Positions 1-8,725 of a stretch of DNA of 64,000 nt are shown here, piece after piece. The stretch is from Pseudonocardia kujensis (lineage in GTDB: Bacteria > Actinomycetota > Actinomycetes > Mycobacteriales > Pseudonocardiaceae). Position 1 is the first letter of the stretch. Each line of letters begins with the position of its first letter. The notes beneath the pieces were generated by a model. That model searched no databases, was not told the origin of the DNA, and was given only the letters and a program-made list of their open reading frames with translations. The translations under genes and the position numbers were made by a program. The stretch lies in contig NZ_JAJSOK010000010.1 of NCBI RefSeq assembly GCF_021283305.1, forward strand, positions 62,001 to 126,000, written 5' to 3'.

Positions 1-99
1 ACGCGGGTCGCGGCCGCCTCGCTCTCCGATCAGGTCGCCGTTACCCTCCGTTGACGGTAGTGATCACGCAGACCGATCCGTCGGTCACTGGAGGGAACC

Positions 100-519
100 G
101 TGCTCAAGGGCTTCAAGGACTTCATCCTGCGCGGCAATGTCGTGGACCTCGCGGTCGCGGTCGTCATCGGCGCCGCCTTCACCGCGATCGTCACGGCGTT
201 CACCGGCAGCATCATCCAGCCGCTGCTCAACGCGATCACGCCGCCGGACGTGCCGGCGCTCGGCATCCAGCTGCAGGCCGACAAGCCCAGCACACTGATC
301 AACTTCTCCGAGGTCATCGCCGCCGCGATCAACTTCCTGATCGTCGCGTCGATCGTCTACTTCGTCTTCGTGCTGCCGATCCAGACGATCAAGAACCGTC
401 GCAAGCGGGGCGAGGAGCCGGGTCCCGCGGAGCCGACGGACGTCGAGCTTCTCGCCGAGATCCGCGACCTGCTCAAGGCGCAGGCCAACTCCAGCAGCAA
501 CGGCCGCCACCAGGCCTGA
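100..519 (+). CDS. mscL: Large-conductance mechanosensitive channel MscL
   Basis: This 139-residue protein has the normal MscL length. It opens as a wide pore in the inner membrane under turgor stress. The N-terminal MLKGFKDFILRGNVVDLAVAV segment followed by the glycine/alanine-rich first membrane helix is diagnostic. A periplasmic loop (about residues 45-70) and a second helix (about 75-100, ending FVLPIQTIKNRRKRG) follow, then a charged cytoplasmic helix with DVELLAEIRDLL. The start is GTG, with a GGAGGG ribosome-binding site at about 91-96. The gene faces away from the mprA-mprB-pepD-moaB set, as mscL does in Mycobacterium tuberculosis. Confidence 0.97.
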   Translation: MLKGFKDFILRGNVVDLAVAVVIGAAFTAIVTAFTGSIIQPLLNAITPPDVPALGIQLQADKPSTLINFSEVIAAAINFLIVASIVYFVFVLPIQTIKNRRKRGEEPGPAEPTDVELLAEIRDLLKAQANSSSNGRHQA

Positions 520-574
520 CCGCGGCCCCACCCGCGAGGCGTACCGCGCCACTCCCGGCCCGCCCCCGGGACCG

Positions 575-742
575 CTACCGGTCGTGGTGCGGGGGCCGGT
601 TCGCCCGGTACCACTCCTCGTCGCGCTCCCGGTCCCGGTCCGCCGGGCGCGGGTCGTCGAGCTCGTCCCGGGTCACGTCGGGCATCGTGTCGCCGAAGAT
701 CTCCGCGAGCCGGCGGCGCACCCGATCCGGAAGTTCGGCCAT
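575..742 (-). CDS. Small acidic/basic hypothetical protein, 55 aa
   Basis: The frame encodes a 55-residue charged, soluble peptide starting MAELPDRVRRRLAEIFGDTMPDVT and ending in an arginine/histidine-rich tail (YRANRPPHHDR). Its composition looks like a genuine small actinobacterial protein: an N-terminal amphipathic helix, then DELDD and RDRERDEEW. The GGAGGG directly abuts the ATG, which is tight spacing, so the start is uncertain; a GTG 24 bases upstream is possible. It converges on mscL and is divergent from the 833 gene. I do not recognise the family. Confidence 0.5.
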   Translation of the reverse strand: MAELPDRVRRRLAEIFGDTMPDVTRDELDDPRPADRDRERDEEWYRANRPPHHDR

Positions 743-832
743 CCCTCCATGGTGCCAGGCCACATCGGAACCGGTTCGGTGCCACCATGGCCGTGGAGGC
801 CGGGTGACCGGGCGGCGAACAGGAGGGGCCCC

Positions 833-1354
833 ATGACCCTGCAGGACATGACCAAGGAACTGCTCGAGAAGATCAAGCCCTACCTGGACCAGGCGCAGGA
901 GAAGGCCAAGCCCTACCTCGACCAGGCCCAGGAGAAGGCCGGGCCGTACCTCGACAAGGCCTCCGAGAAGGCGGCGCCGTACGTCGCGAAGGCCAAGGAG
1001 AAGGCGGGGCCCTACGCCGAGCAGGCGCGGGAGAAGGCCGGGCCGCTGGTGGAGAAGGCGGCCCAGAAGGTCGACCACGCCACCGGGCACAAGTACAGCG
1101 ACAAGATCGGCACCGTGAAGGGCAAGGTCGGCGACGCCCTCAAGCAGAGCGGCTCCACCACCGCCGGACCCACCACCACCGGGGCCACCGGAGCCACCGG
1201 GGCCACCGGGGCCACCGGGGCCACCACGGCCACCGACACCGCCGGGCCGACGGCCCCGGCCGCGCCCTCGCCGACGCCCACCGCCGCCCCGCAGGCCGCC
1301 GATCCCGAGGCACCCGGAGCGAAGCCCGGCAGCGGCACGACGCCGTCCGTCTGA
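833..1354 (+). CDS. MT0933-type antitoxin-like protein with 11-residue LEA-like repeats
   Basis: This 173-residue protein starts at ATG with AGGAGG at 821-826. Residues 15-80 form about six 11-residue repeats of the type PYLDQAQEKAK, the spacing seen in LEA and apolipoprotein-like amphipathic helices. Residues 78-105 (KVDHATGHKYSDKIGTVKGKVGDAL) resemble the short conserved segment of the MT0933/Rv0909 'antitoxin' family. A GAT/proline-rich disordered tail follows, including five GAT triplets. No toxin partner is adjacent, so an antitoxin role is doubtful. A stress or membrane-surface role is inference from the repeats. It lies between mscL and moaB. Confidence 0.75.
   Translation: MTLQDMTKELLEKIKPYLDQAQEKAKPYLDQAQEKAGPYLDKASEKAAPYVAKAKEKAGPYAEQAREKAGPLVEKAAQKVDHATGHKYSDKIGTVKGKVGDALKQSGSTTAGPTTTGATGATGATGATGATTATDTAGPTAPAAPSPTPTAAPQAADPEAPGAKPGSGTTPSV
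1181..1225 (+). repeat. 9-bp tandem repeat (GGGGCCACC type)
   Basis: Five near-perfect 9-bp units of GGGGCCACC encode the Gly-Ala-Thr triplets in the tail of the 833 protein. It is an in-frame coding minisatellite, so unit changes would not shift the frame. Confidence 0.8.
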
Positions 1355-1396
1355 CGGCTCATGCTCGGGCGGTGCGCCCGGGCGCCCCCCGGCGGG

Positions 1397-1894
1397 TCAG
1401 GCGTCGAGGCTGGACAGCTCGCTGATCACATGCGTGACCAGCGGCGACAGGGTAGCCATGCCGTCGCGCACCGCGGCGCGCGAGGAGGCCAGGTTCACCA
1501 CGAGGGTGCTGCCCGAGATGCCGACCAGCCCGCGGGAGAGCCCGGCGTCGACGGCGCCGGCGGCGAGCCCGGAGGCCCGCAGCGCCTCGGCGATGCCGGG
1601 GATCGGGCGGTCGAGGACGCCTGCGGTGGCGTCGGCCGTGACGTCCCGCGGGGACACCCCGGTGCCCCCGACGGTGATCACGAGGTCGACGCCGCCGATG
1701 ACGGCGGTGTTGAGCGCGTTGCGGATCGCGACGGCCTCGCCCGGCACGGTCACCGCGCCGTCGACCACGAAGCCGGCCTCCTCGAGCAGCTCCGCGACGA
1801 GCGGACCGGTGCGGTCCTGGGTCTCGCCATGGCTGACCCGGTCGTCCACGATCACCACGAGGGCACGGCCGAGCTGCGGGGTCGCCATCTCCAT
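1397..1894 (-). CDS. moaB: MoaB/MogA-type molybdenum cofactor protein
   Basis: This 165-residue protein is of normal MoaB/MogA size. It belongs to the family that adenylylates molybdopterin before molybdenum insertion. Visible marks are VVIVDDRVSHGETQDRTGPLVAELL near the N terminus and the family core VDLVITVGGTGVSPRDVTADAT (about residues 69-90). The latter carries the TGGTG-type nucleotide/pterin-binding loop. The position next to pepD and mprAB matches moaB2 of M. tuberculosis. A second ATG six bases downstream is a possible start. Confidence 0.92.
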   Translation of the reverse strand: MEMATPQLGRALVVIVDDRVSHGETQDRTGPLVAELLEEAGFVVDGAVTVPGEAVAIRNALNTAVIGGVDLVITVGGTGVSPRDVTADATAGVLDRPIPGIAEALRASGLAAGAVDAGLSRGLVGISGSTLVVNLASSRAAVRDGMATLSPLVTHVISELSSLDA

Positions 1895-2131
1895 GTGCTC
1901 ACCGTAGTGGTCCCGGCACCGGGCGGCGCCTCGGGTGGCGGGTTCGTCGCCCGCCCGGACAGGGCGGGACCGCGCCGGCACTGGGAGGGGGTGCCGGCAC
2001 CGACGCGGACCCTGTGTCCGGTCGCGGGGCACCACGACACGGACACCTCCATCATGACCCGAAACGCGGGCCCCGCGCCGCTCCCGGGCCGGATCTGGGC
2101 CGGTTGACACTTGCGGATCCCCCGGCGGCAG

Positions 2132-3520
2132 CTAGCTGGGCTCACCCGCGAGGGTGACGGTGACCTGACGGTCCGTGAGGGCGAGTCCGACCTGCTCACC
2201 GGGCTGATGGTCGCGGATCGCCGCGACCAGCTCGTCGCCGTCGGCGATCGGGCGGTCACCGACCCGGAGCACGACGTCACCGGGATGGAGTCCCGCCAGG
2301 GCGGCCGGCCCACCGGGTGTGACCTGCCCGACGACGGCGCCTCCGTTCGCGGGCTGTCCGACGGCGGTGACCGTCACCCCGAGGACCGCCCGGGTCGCGC
2401 GCCCGGTGCGGTTCAGCTCGTCGGCCACGCGCCGCGCCTGGTTGACCGGGATCGAGAACCCGACGCCGATCGAGCCGCCCTGGTTGCCGCCGGTGCTGGC
2501 GATGGCGGAGTTGACCCCGACCACGCGGCCCTGCAGATCGACCAGGGGCCCGCCCGAGTTGCCGGGGTTGATGGGGGCGTCGTGCTGGACGGCGTTGAGC
2601 ACGGTCGCCTGGCCGCCCTGGTCGCCGCCGACGCTGACCGCCCGGTCCAGTGCGCTGACGATGCCGGTGGTCACGGTCCCGTCGAGCCCGAGCGGCGCCC
2701 CGATCGCGACGACCTGCTGGCCGACCCGCAGCGAGTCGGAGTTCCCCAGCTCGGCCGCGGTGAGTCCGCCGGCCCCGTCGAGCCGGACGAGGGCGAGGTC
2801 GGAGCCGGTGTCGCGGCCGACGATCCGGGCGGGGAACGCCCGGCCGTCCTGCAGCAGTGCGGTGATCGTGCCGCCCGCGGCCGCGGCGGAGACGACGTGG
2901 TCGTTCGTCAGCACGAGGCCGTCCGCGCTGAGCACGATGCCGGAGCCCTCGTCCTCGCCCGGACCGCCGCCCTCGACCTTGAGCAGCACGACACTCGGCA
3001 GCACCTTCTCCGCCACCGCCTCGACGGGGGTGAGCTGGGACGACGCCGGGTCGGCCTGGGGCAACGGCCGGCCGAGCGCGCCGTCGGACACGCTGCGCCC
3101 GGCGAGGGTCCAGCCGATCCAGCCGCCGGCCAGCCCCGCGAGGAGCGCCAGGACGACGGCCGCGGCGGCCAGCGGGGCGTAGCGGCGAAGCCGTCCGGAC
3201 CAGGTGCGGGCCGGCGCCTCCCCCTCGTCGTCCGCTCCGTCCGCCGGAGCCGGTGCGGGCGCTCCCGGCGCGAGGCCGGGCCGCTCCGCCTCTCCCGCCG
3301 GATCCGGCAGCGGGGGTGCCGCGTCGTCCGGCTCGATCAGCGCGTGCCGACCGGTGTCGGTCACGGGATCGGGCACCGGCAGCCCCCGTGGGGGCGTCGC
3401 CTGCGCCGGGTCGCCTTCGAGGGGAGGCAGGGCCCCGCTCCCGTCGGCGGTTTCGGCGGGCGTGCGCCCGGCGGCGTGCCGCCCTCCGGCCCCGTGGCCG
3501 GAGCGCTCGTCGTCGGTCAT
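2132..3520 (-). CDS. pepD: HtrA/PepD-family membrane-anchored serine protease
   Basis: This 462-residue protein has a proline/acid-rich cytoplasmic N terminus (1-110), one transmembrane helix (about 115-138), a trypsin-like protease domain (about 165-365) and a PDZ domain (about 378-458). The catalytic triad is visible as His208 (LTNDHVVS), Asp241 (DTGSDLALV) and Ser322 (NPGNSGGPL). HtrA proteases degrade or refold misfolded proteins at the cell surface. In mycobacteria PepD acts with the adjacent MprAB system. The long antisense frame upstream of the ATG is ignored, because the ATG at 3520 begins the acidic leader typical of the family. It is divergent from the arsR gene, sharing the 3521-3664 promoter region. 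Confidence 0.95.
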   Translation of the reverse strand: MTDDERSGHGAGGRHAAGRTPAETADGSGALPPLEGDPAQATPPRGLPVPDPVTDTGRHALIEPDDAAPPLPDPAGEAERPGLAPGAPAPAPADGADDEGEAPARTWSGRLRRYAPLAAAAVVLALLAGLAGGWIGWTLAGRSVSDGALGRPLPQADPASSQLTPVEAVAEKVLPSVVLLKVEGGGPGEDEGSGIVLSADGLVLTNDHVVSAAAAGGTITALLQDGRAFPARIVGRDTGSDLALVRLDGAGGLTAAELGNSDSLRVGQQVVAIGAPLGLDGTVTTGIVSALDRAVSVGGDQGGQATVLNAVQHDAPINPGNSGGPLVDLQGRVVGVNSAIASTGGNQGGSIGVGFSIPVNQARRVADELNRTGRATRAVLGVTVTAVGQPANGGAVVGQVTPGGPAALAGLHPGDVVLRVGDRPIADGDELVAAIRDHQPGEQVGLALTDRQVTVTLAGEPS

Positions 3521-3610
3521 CCGGGTCCCGTGCTCCTCGCTCCGACGGGCGCGTCCGCGGCCGCCGCCGCGACAGGGTAGGCGGGCGAGCGGTCCGCGCC
3601 CGCGCCGCCT

Positions 3611-3648
3611 CCGACAACGATTCCCTCCTTGACAGGATTTGTTGTCGG
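3611..3648. promoter_or_regulatory. Inverted-repeat operator around a TTGACA box, pepD/arsR intergenic region
   Basis: A perfect 8-bp inverted repeat, CCGACAAC (3611-3618) and GTTGTCGG (3641-3648), brackets a consensus -35 hexamer TTGACA (3629-3634). It lies 16 bp before the GTG start of the ArsR-type regulator. The dyad is the likely binding site for that regulator, giving autorepression; this is inferred from position and symmetry. Confidence 0.65.
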
Positions 3649-3664
3649 TGGCACCGTCGGTACC

Positions 3665-4354
3665 GTGACGAACCGGACGGCAGCACGGACCGCGGTGATC
3701 GAGGACGGGGCGGCCGCCGCGGTCGCCCTCGACCCGGTGCGGGCCCGGCTGCTGCGCGCGTTGCGGGAGCCGGGCTCGGCCACCTCGCTCGCCGTCGAGC
3801 TGGGTCTGACCAGGCAGAAGGTGAACTACCACCTGCGGGCGCTGGAGGCGCACGGCCTCGTCGAGCTGGTCGAGGAGCGCCGCAAGGGGAACATGACCGA
3901 GCGCGTGCTGCGGGCGACCGCGAGCGCCTACGTCGTCTCTCCGCAGGCCTGGGCCCTGGTCGCCCCGGACCCGGAACGCGAGCCGGACCGGGTGTCCGCC
4001 CAGTGGCTGCTCGCCCTCGCCGCGAGGTTGCTCCGCGAGGTGGGAACGCTCATCACGCGGGCCGGGCGCAAGCGGGTGGCCACCTTCGCCGTCGACGGCG
4101 AGATCCGGTTCGCCACCGCCGCCGACCGGGCGGCGTTCGTGCGCGAGCTCGGCGAGGCCGTCACCGAGCTCGTCGCCCGCCACCACGACGCGACGGCGCC
4201 GGGAGGGCGTCCGCACCGCCTCGTCGTCGCCCTCCACCCCGCCCTGCCGGACGGCGGGTCCCCGCCCGGCGCCGGGGCCGGCACCGAGTCCGACACCGGG
4301 CCCCACCCCGAGCCCCACACCGAGTCCACGACACGTACCGAGGAGCCGCCGTGA
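3665..4354 (+). CDS. ArsR-family winged-helix transcriptional regulator
   Basis: This 229-residue protein starts at GTG 3665. Residues about 20-85 form a winged helix: LDPVRARLLRALREPGSATSLAVELGLTRQKVNYHLRALEAHGLVEL is classic ArsR. The rest is an alpha-helical effector region with a proline/glutamate-rich tail. No cysteine metal site is visible. Such regulators often pair with SRPBCC (AHSA1) proteins, and here the stop overlaps the SRPBCC start (GTGA at 4351-4354), indicating translational coupling. An upstream in-frame start at 3629 would bury the operator in coding sequence and is less likely. Confidence 0.9.
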   Translation: MTNRTAARTAVIEDGAAAAVALDPVRARLLRALREPGSATSLAVELGLTRQKVNYHLRALEAHGLVELVEERRKGNMTERVLRATASAYVVSPQAWALVAPDPEREPDRVSAQWLLALAARLLREVGTLITRAGRKRVATFAVDGEIRFATAADRAAFVRELGEAVTELVARHHDATAPGGRPHRLVVALHPALPDGGSPPGAGAGTESDTGPHPEPHTESTTRTEEPP

Positions 4355-5010
4355 GTCGCCCGTTCGAGATCCGCCGCGAGGTGGTCCTGCCCGCGAGCCC
4401 CGAGGAGGTCTGGCGCGCGATCGCGACGCCGGAGGGACAGGCGGGGTGGTTCATGACCGGCCCCGATCCGGAGGAGGCCGGCGCCGAGATCGACGAGGAC
4501 GCGCCGCGCCGGCTCGAACAGCGCTTCGGCACCCAGGCGATCGAGTACGTCCTCGAGGCCGCGAGCGGCGGCACGACCGTGCTCCGGTTCGTCCACAGCG
4601 GCATGGCCGAGGACGACTGGGGCGACGAGTTCGAGACCATGACCGGGTTCGGCTGGGACCTCTACCTCTTCACCCTCGGTGAGTACCTCCGCCACTTCCC
4701 CGGCCGCCCGGCGGTGTACGTCGAGGCCGAGGCGCCGAACTCGCCGGACGCCTGGAAGCGCATCCTCGCCGCGCTCGGCGACCCGGCCGAGGGCGACACC
4801 GTCGAGATCCTCGGCGGCCCCGGCGTGGTCGACAAGCGCACCGAGCACTACCTCGGCGTCCGCACCGCCGACAGCCTGATCCGCTTCCACGAGCGGTCGC
4901 TGCTCGGGATGCCGGTCGCCGTCGGGCACCACGACTACGCCCCGGGCGTCGACGTCGCGGCGAAGACCGCGGAGTGGACGCGCTGGTTCGCCGACACGGT
5001 CGCGGGCTGA
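4351..5010 (+). CDS. SRPBCC (AHSA1-like) domain protein
   Basis: This 219-residue protein contains the START/SRPBCC hydrophobic-pocket fold. The N-terminal FEIRREVVLPASPEEVWRAIATPEGQAGWF is the family hallmark. The following beta strands include TTVLRFVHSG and EFETMTGFGWDLYLFTLGEYL. The last 90 residues form a second, less conserved domain. AHSA1-like proteins bind hydrophobic ligands or act as co-chaperones; the ligand here is unknown. It is translationally coupled to the preceding ArsR gene, and the two were probably inserted together into the mprB-pepD junction. It ends one base before the mprB stop, convergently. Confidence 0.88.
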   Translation: MSRPFEIRREVVLPASPEEVWRAIATPEGQAGWFMTGPDPEEAGAEIDEDAPRRLEQRFGTQAIEYVLEAASGGTTVLRFVHSGMAEDDWGDEFETMTGFGWDLYLFTLGEYLRHFPGRPAVYVEAEAPNSPDAWKRILAALGDPAEGDTVEILGGPGVVDKRTEHYLGVRTADSLIRFHERSLLGMPVAVGHHDYAPGVDVAAKTAEWTRWFADTVAG

Positions 5011-5011
5011 G

Positions 5012-6439
5012 TCAGCCGGCAGCGCGCTCCTCCGGTGGCAGGACGTCCCCGCGACGGCCGGGCAGCCGCAGCGAGAGCAGCGCACCGCCCTCGGGGGCGC
5101 GGCCCGCCCAGGCCGCACCCCCGTGCCGCACCGCCACCTGCCGCACGATCGCCAGCCCCAGCCCGGAGCCCGGCATCGTGCGGGAGGTGTCGGCGCGGTA
5201 GAAGCGCTCGAAGACGTGCGGCAGGTCGGCCTCGGCGATGCCGGGGCCCGAGTCGGCGACCTCGATCACCATCGTCCAGTCGTCGAGGGGAACCATGCGC
5301 AGCCGGACCGTGCCGTCGGGCGGGCTCCACTTCACCGCGTTGTCCAGCAGGTTCAGCACGGCTCGCTCCAGGGCGGTGGCGTCGCCGACGAGCGTCCACG
5401 GCACCGGCGAGACGTCGAACGTGATGTCCCCCGCGCGCCGGCGCACCCGCTCCAGGGCCCGGTCGACGACGTCGGTCATCTCGACCGGTTCCCGGGGCAC
5501 GGCCGGGGCGTCCTCCCGGGCCAGCTCGGTGAGGTCGCCGATGAGCTGGGTGAGCTCCTCGACCTGCGCCCGGACGTCGGCGAGCATCTCCTCGCGGTCC
5601 TCGGCGGGCAGGATCGGGGCGCCCGGCCTGTCGGCGGCCGCGAGCAGCTCGAGGTTGGTGCGCAGCGAGGTCAACGGCGTCCGGAGCTCGTGTCCGGCGT
5701 CGGCGACAAGGCGCCGCTGCTGCTCCTGCGACGCGGCCAGCGCGCCGAGCATCTCGTTCAGGCTCTGCGTGAGCCGGGCCAGCTCGTCCGACCCGCTGAC
5801 CGGGATCGGCCGCAGCTCCCCCGTCGCCGTGACACGCTCGGCCGCCGCGGTGAGCCGCTGCACCGGCCGCAACCCGGCCCGGGCGACGGCCACGCCGGCG
5901 AACGCGGCGAGCACCACGCCGATGCCGCCGATCACCGGCAACGCCGTGGCCAGCTCGGACAGCACGGCCTGGGTGGAGTCCAGCTTCTGGGCGATCACGA
6001 GCGCCCGGCCGTTGCCGGCCTCGACCGCGACGACCCGGTACCCCGCCGCCGTCCGGAAGCTCTCTTCCTCGTCGCCGCGGGCGACGTCGAGCTCGGCGTC
6101 GCTCAGCGGCGGCGCGGAGGCCGGACCCTCGGCGGACTGCGCGAAGCCCGACGCGTAGACCAGGGCGACGCGGATGTCCCCCGCCCCCAGCACCTCCGGC
6201 GGGATCGTCGAGATCAGTTCGGGTTTGGCCAGCTCGCTCTGGGCGGCGGCCGTGGCGCGCCGGTAGAGGTTGTCGTCCAGCGTCTCCAGGATGCTCTGCC
6301 GCACGATGAGGAACGCGGCCAGCGACACCAGCACGACGACGCCGGCCGCCACCGCGGCGGCCAGGATCCCGATCCGCGCGCGCAGGCTGACCCGGTCGAG
6401 CCGCTCCCGGACCGAGGGCCAGTGCCCGCGCTCGGTCAC
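5012..6439 (-). CDS. mprB: MprB-type sensor histidine kinase
   Basis: This 475-residue membrane kinase has TM1 (about 23-47), an extracytoplasmic sensor domain (48-165), TM2 (about 167-187), HAMP (about 188-240), a dimerisation/phosphoacceptor domain with His250 in [14 protein letters not shown], and an ATPase domain with the N box [21 protein letters not shown] and the GSGLGLAIV lid. Together with MprA it should sense cell-envelope stress, as in mycobacteria. The start is GTG and overlaps the mprA stop by 4 nt, so the two are co-translated. Confidence 0.95.
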   Translation of the reverse strand: MTERGHWPSVRERLDRVSLRARIGILAAAVAAGVVVLVSLAAFLIVRQSILETLDDNLYRRATAAAQSELAKPELISTIPPEVLGAGDIRVALVYASGFAQSAEGPASAPPLSDAELDVARGDEEESFRTAAGYRVVAVEAGNGRALVIAQKLDSTQAVLSELATALPVIGGIGVVLAAFAGVAVARAGLRPVQRLTAAAERVTATGELRPIPVSGSDELARLTQSLNEMLGALAASQEQQRRLVADAGHELRTPLTSLRTNLELLAAADRPGAPILPAEDREEMLADVRAQVEELTQLIGDLTELAREDAPAVPREPVEMTDVVDRALERVRRRAGDITFDVSPVPWTLVGDATALERAVLNLLDNAVKWSPPDGTVRLRMVPLDDWTMVIEVADSGPGIAEADLPHVFERFYRADTSRTMPGSGLGLAIVRQVAVRHGGAAWAGRAPEGGALLSLRLPGRRGDVLPPEERAAG

Positions 6440-7134
6440 GGCGGCGTCTCGCGCAGCACGTAGCCCACGCCGCGCACGGTGTGGATCAGCCGCGGCTCGC
6501 CGTCGGCCTCGGTCTTGCGCCGCAGGTAGCCGATGTAGACCTCGAGCGCGTTGCCCGTCGTCGGGAAGTCGTAGCCCCAGACCTGCTCGAGGATCTGCGC
6601 GCGGGTCAGCACCCGGCGCGGGTGCGACAGCAGGAGCTCCAGCAGCGAGAACTCGGTGCGGGTGAGGCTGATCGGGCGCTCGCCGCGGCGGACGTCGCGG
6701 GTCTCGGGGTCGAGCGAGAGGTCGGCGAACTCCAGCACGTGCGACTGCCCCGCGGCGGCCGCGATGTCGTCGATCGTCCGGCGCCGCAGCAGGGCGCGCA
6801 GCCGGGCCAGCAGCTCCTCCAGCGCGAAGGGCTTGGGCAGGTAGTCGTCCGCCCCGGCGTCGAGGCCGGCCACCCGGTCGGACACTGCGTCGCGCGCGGT
6901 GAGCACGAGGATCGGCAGCTCGTCGCCGGCCGCGCGCATCCGCCGGCAGACCTCCAGCCCGTCGAGCCGGGGCATCATGACGTCGAGCACCATCGCGTCG
7001 GGCCGCTGCGCGTCGACGGCCTCGAGCGCGGCGAACCCGTCGCTCGCGAGATCGACCTGGTAGCCGTTGAAGGCCAGCGAACGGCGCAGCGACTCGCGCA
7101 CCGCACGGTCGTCGTCGACGACGAGGATTCGCAT
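6436..7134 (-). CDS. mprA: MprA-type response regulator
   Basis: This 232-residue OmpR/PhoB-family regulator has a receiver domain (1-120) with acidic residues Asp7-9, phosphoacceptor Asp51 ([16 protein letters not shown]) and the lysine in YLPKPF. A winged-helix DNA-binding domain (about 135-232) ends [17 protein letters not shown]. The sequence closely tracks what I recall of M. tuberculosis MprA over its whole length, including [19 protein letters not shown]. It is the first gene of mprA-mprB, with a repeat that looks like an MprA box just upstream. Confidence 0.96.
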   Translation of the reverse strand: MRILVVDDDRAVRESLRRSLAFNGYQVDLASDGFAALEAVDAQRPDAMVLDVMMPRLDGLEVCRRMRAAGDELPILVLTARDAVSDRVAGLDAGADDYLPKPFALEELLARLRALLRRRTIDDIAAAAGQSHVLEFADLSLDPETRDVRRGERPISLTRTEFSLLELLLSHPRRVLTRAQILEQVWGYDFPTTGNALEVYIGYLRRKTEADGEPRLIHTVRGVGYVLRETPP

Positions 7135-7156
7135 GGCCGTCAGTCTCGCGCGGTGT

Positions 7157-7174
7157 TCTGAGAAGCGTCTGAGA
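7157..7174 (-). promoter_or_regulatory. Candidate MprA box (direct repeat upstream of mprA)
   Basis: Two identical 7-mers, TCTGAGA at 7157-7163 and 7168-7174, lie 11 bp apart about 23 bp upstream of the mprA ATG. On the coding strand they read TCTCAGA. One-helical-turn direct repeats are what OmpR-family regulators bind, and MprA is known to autoregulate through loosely conserved direct repeats. Assignment to MprA is inference. Confidence 0.6.
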
Positions 7175-7235
7175 GGCCCCTGTGACGCTCGTCCGCTCCG
7201 GGCGGTTCGCGCGACGGGGTACGGCGGCCCGCGCG

Positions 7236-8435
7236 TCAGACGATGAACGGCTCCCGCTGCGCGCTGCGCCGCTCGACGACCGCCGAGACCGTCGCGACGA
7301 CGAGCCCGGCGAGCGCGAGGACGGCGGCGACGACGTTGGGCGAGGTCAGCCCGAAGCCCAGCGCGATCGCCACGCCGCCCAGCCAGGCCCCCAGCGCGTT
7401 GGCCAGGTTGAACGCGGCGTGCATCGAGCCGGCGGCCATGTGCGGGGCGCCCGCGGCGCCGTCGATGATCCGCAGCTGGGCCGAGGGGATCAGCGAGAAG
7501 GTCGTGACGGAGAAGAGGAACAGCACGATCGCGGCGCTGACCGGGTGGTGCATCGCCGGGACCAGCGCGAGCGCGACGATCACGTCGGCGGCCAGGACCG
7601 TGCGGATCGCGCGCATCGGGTCGATGTCCGCCAGCCGGGCCCCGATGGCGTTGCCGACCGTCATGCCCACGCCGAACATCGCGAGCAGCAGCGTGATCGC
7701 GGCGGTCGGGAACCCTGCGACGTCGGTGAGCATCGGCGCCACGTAGCTGTAGCTGGCGAAGAGGGTCGCCCCGCCCAGGACCGCGATGAGCAGGGTCAGC
7801 CAGACCGGGCGGCGGGTCAGCGCGCGCAGCTCGTCGGCCAGGCGTGGCCGGCCGCCCTCGGGCCGGACGTCCGGGACCACGAGCCGGATCAGCACGGCGG
7901 CGGCCAGCCCGATCACGCCGACCGCGGCGAAGGTCCACCGCCAGCCGACGAGCTGCCCCAGGAGCGTCGAGAGCGGGACGCCGACGATGTTCGCGACCGT
8001 CAGGCCGGCGAACATGTGGGCCATCGCCCGTGCCCGCCGGTCCGGCGCCGCGAGGGAGCCGGCGACGATCGCCGCGATCCCGAAGTAGGCCCCGTGCGGC
8101 AGCCCGGACAGGAACCGCCCGAGCATCACGTAGTGGTAGCCCGGCGCGACGGCCGACAGCAGGTGCGCCACGCCGTACAGCCCGATCATCACGATCAACG
8201 CCCGGCGGCGCGGCAATCGGGTCGCGGCCGCGATGAGGAGCGGCGCCCCGACGACCACGCCGATCGCGTACGCCGACACGAGGTGCCCGGCCTCGGGGAT
8301 CGACACCTGCAGGTCGCCGGCGACCTCGGGGAGCAGCCCCATCACGGTGAACTCGCCCGTCCCGAGGGCGAACGCCCCCAGCGCCAGCGCGAGCAGCGCG
8401 ACGCGCACCGACCGCACGGTGACCCCCTTACGCAC
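7236..8435 (-). CDS. MFS exporter, DHA1 (AraJ/YdhP-like) family
   Basis: This 399-residue protein has about 12 predicted membrane helices. It has the DHA1 exporter signatures [18 protein letters not shown] at the start, RLPRRRALI between helices 2 and 3, and [21 protein letters not shown] in helix 4. These transporters export sugars, purine analogues or drugs by proton antiport; the substrate cannot be read here. A GTG start at [10 protein letters not shown] a few codons in is also possible. It stands alone, pointing back towards mprA. Confidence 0.88.
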   Translation of the reverse strand: MRKGVTVRSVRVALLALALGAFALGTGEFTVMGLLPEVAGDLQVSIPEAGHLVSAYAIGVVVGAPLLIAAATRLPRRRALIVMIGLYGVAHLLSAVAPGYHYVMLGRFLSGLPHGAYFGIAAIVAGSLAAPDRRARAMAHMFAGLTVANIVGVPLSTLLGQLVGWRWTFAAVGVIGLAAAVLIRLVVPDVRPEGGRPRLADELRALTRRPVWLTLLIAVLGGATLFASYSYVAPMLTDVAGFPTAAITLLLAMFGVGMTVGNAIGARLADIDPMRAIRTVLAADVIVALALVPAMHHPVSAAIVLFLFSVTTFSLIPSAQLRIIDGAAGAPHMAAGSMHAAFNLANALGAWLGGVAIALGFGLTSPNVVAAVLALAGLVVATVSAVVERRSAQREPFIV

Positions 8436-8539
8436 ACAGAATGCAGAACTCTCCCAGCGTAGGCCTCGACCGGCCCTCAGCGGGTGTTCGACGGGTCACC
8501 CACGGGCCGCGGACGACGCCGTTAGGATGCTGCCCGCAA

Positions 8540-8612
8540 GCCCTCGTAGCTCAGGGGATAGAGCACCGCTCTCCTAAAGCGGGTGTCGCAGGTTCGAATC
8601 CTGCCGGGGGCA
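8540..8612 (+). tRNA. tRNA-Arg (anticodon CCT)
   Basis: A complete 73-nt cloverleaf is present. The 7-bp acceptor stem pairs GCCCTCG with CGGGGGC and has discriminator A. The D arm is GCTC/GAGC and the anticodon stem is CCGCT/AGCGG with loop CTCCTAA (anticodon CCT). The T arm is CAGG-TTCGAAT-CCTG. No CCA is encoded: the next bases are CAGG. The 3' 42 nt are duplicated at 23534-23575, and this copy's 3' half was probably supplied by the integrated element. Confidence 0.97.
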
Positions 8613-8613
8613 C
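8571..8613 (+). repeat. Left attachment site (43-bp direct repeat, tRNA 3' half)
   Basis: The segment from the anticodon loop to just past the discriminator base of tRNA-Arg is identical over 43 bp to 23534-23576, in the same orientation. This is the classic product of tyrosine-integrase insertion into a tRNA 3' end. The functional tRNA is retained at this end. Confidence 0.9.
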
Positions 8614-8651
8614 AGGTCAGCGTGTGCTTCGTGGATCTTGTTCTCGGACGT

Positions 8652-8668
8652 GGGAGCCAAATGGGAGC
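8652..8668 (+). repeat. GGGAGC repeat pair inside left island end
   Basis: Two GGGAGC hexamers (8652-8657, 8663-8668) lie 11 bp apart, about 40 bp inside the left attachment repeat. The same hexamer recurs four times inside the right end. They may be arm-type integrase or excisionase sites; this is inference from placement. Confidence 0.5.
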
Positions 8669-8725
8669 GAGTCTGTTGTTCGGCGTAACCATCCGTACAC
8701 CGACGACGGATCGCCGCTTCGACCC

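Noticed and set aside
1181..1225. Possible CRISPR-like direct repeats
   Set aside because: 9-bp coding tandem repeats without spacers.
2111..3580. 489-aa plus-strand frame opposite pepD
   Set aside because: Antisense to an intact HtrA protease; composition typical of shadow frames.
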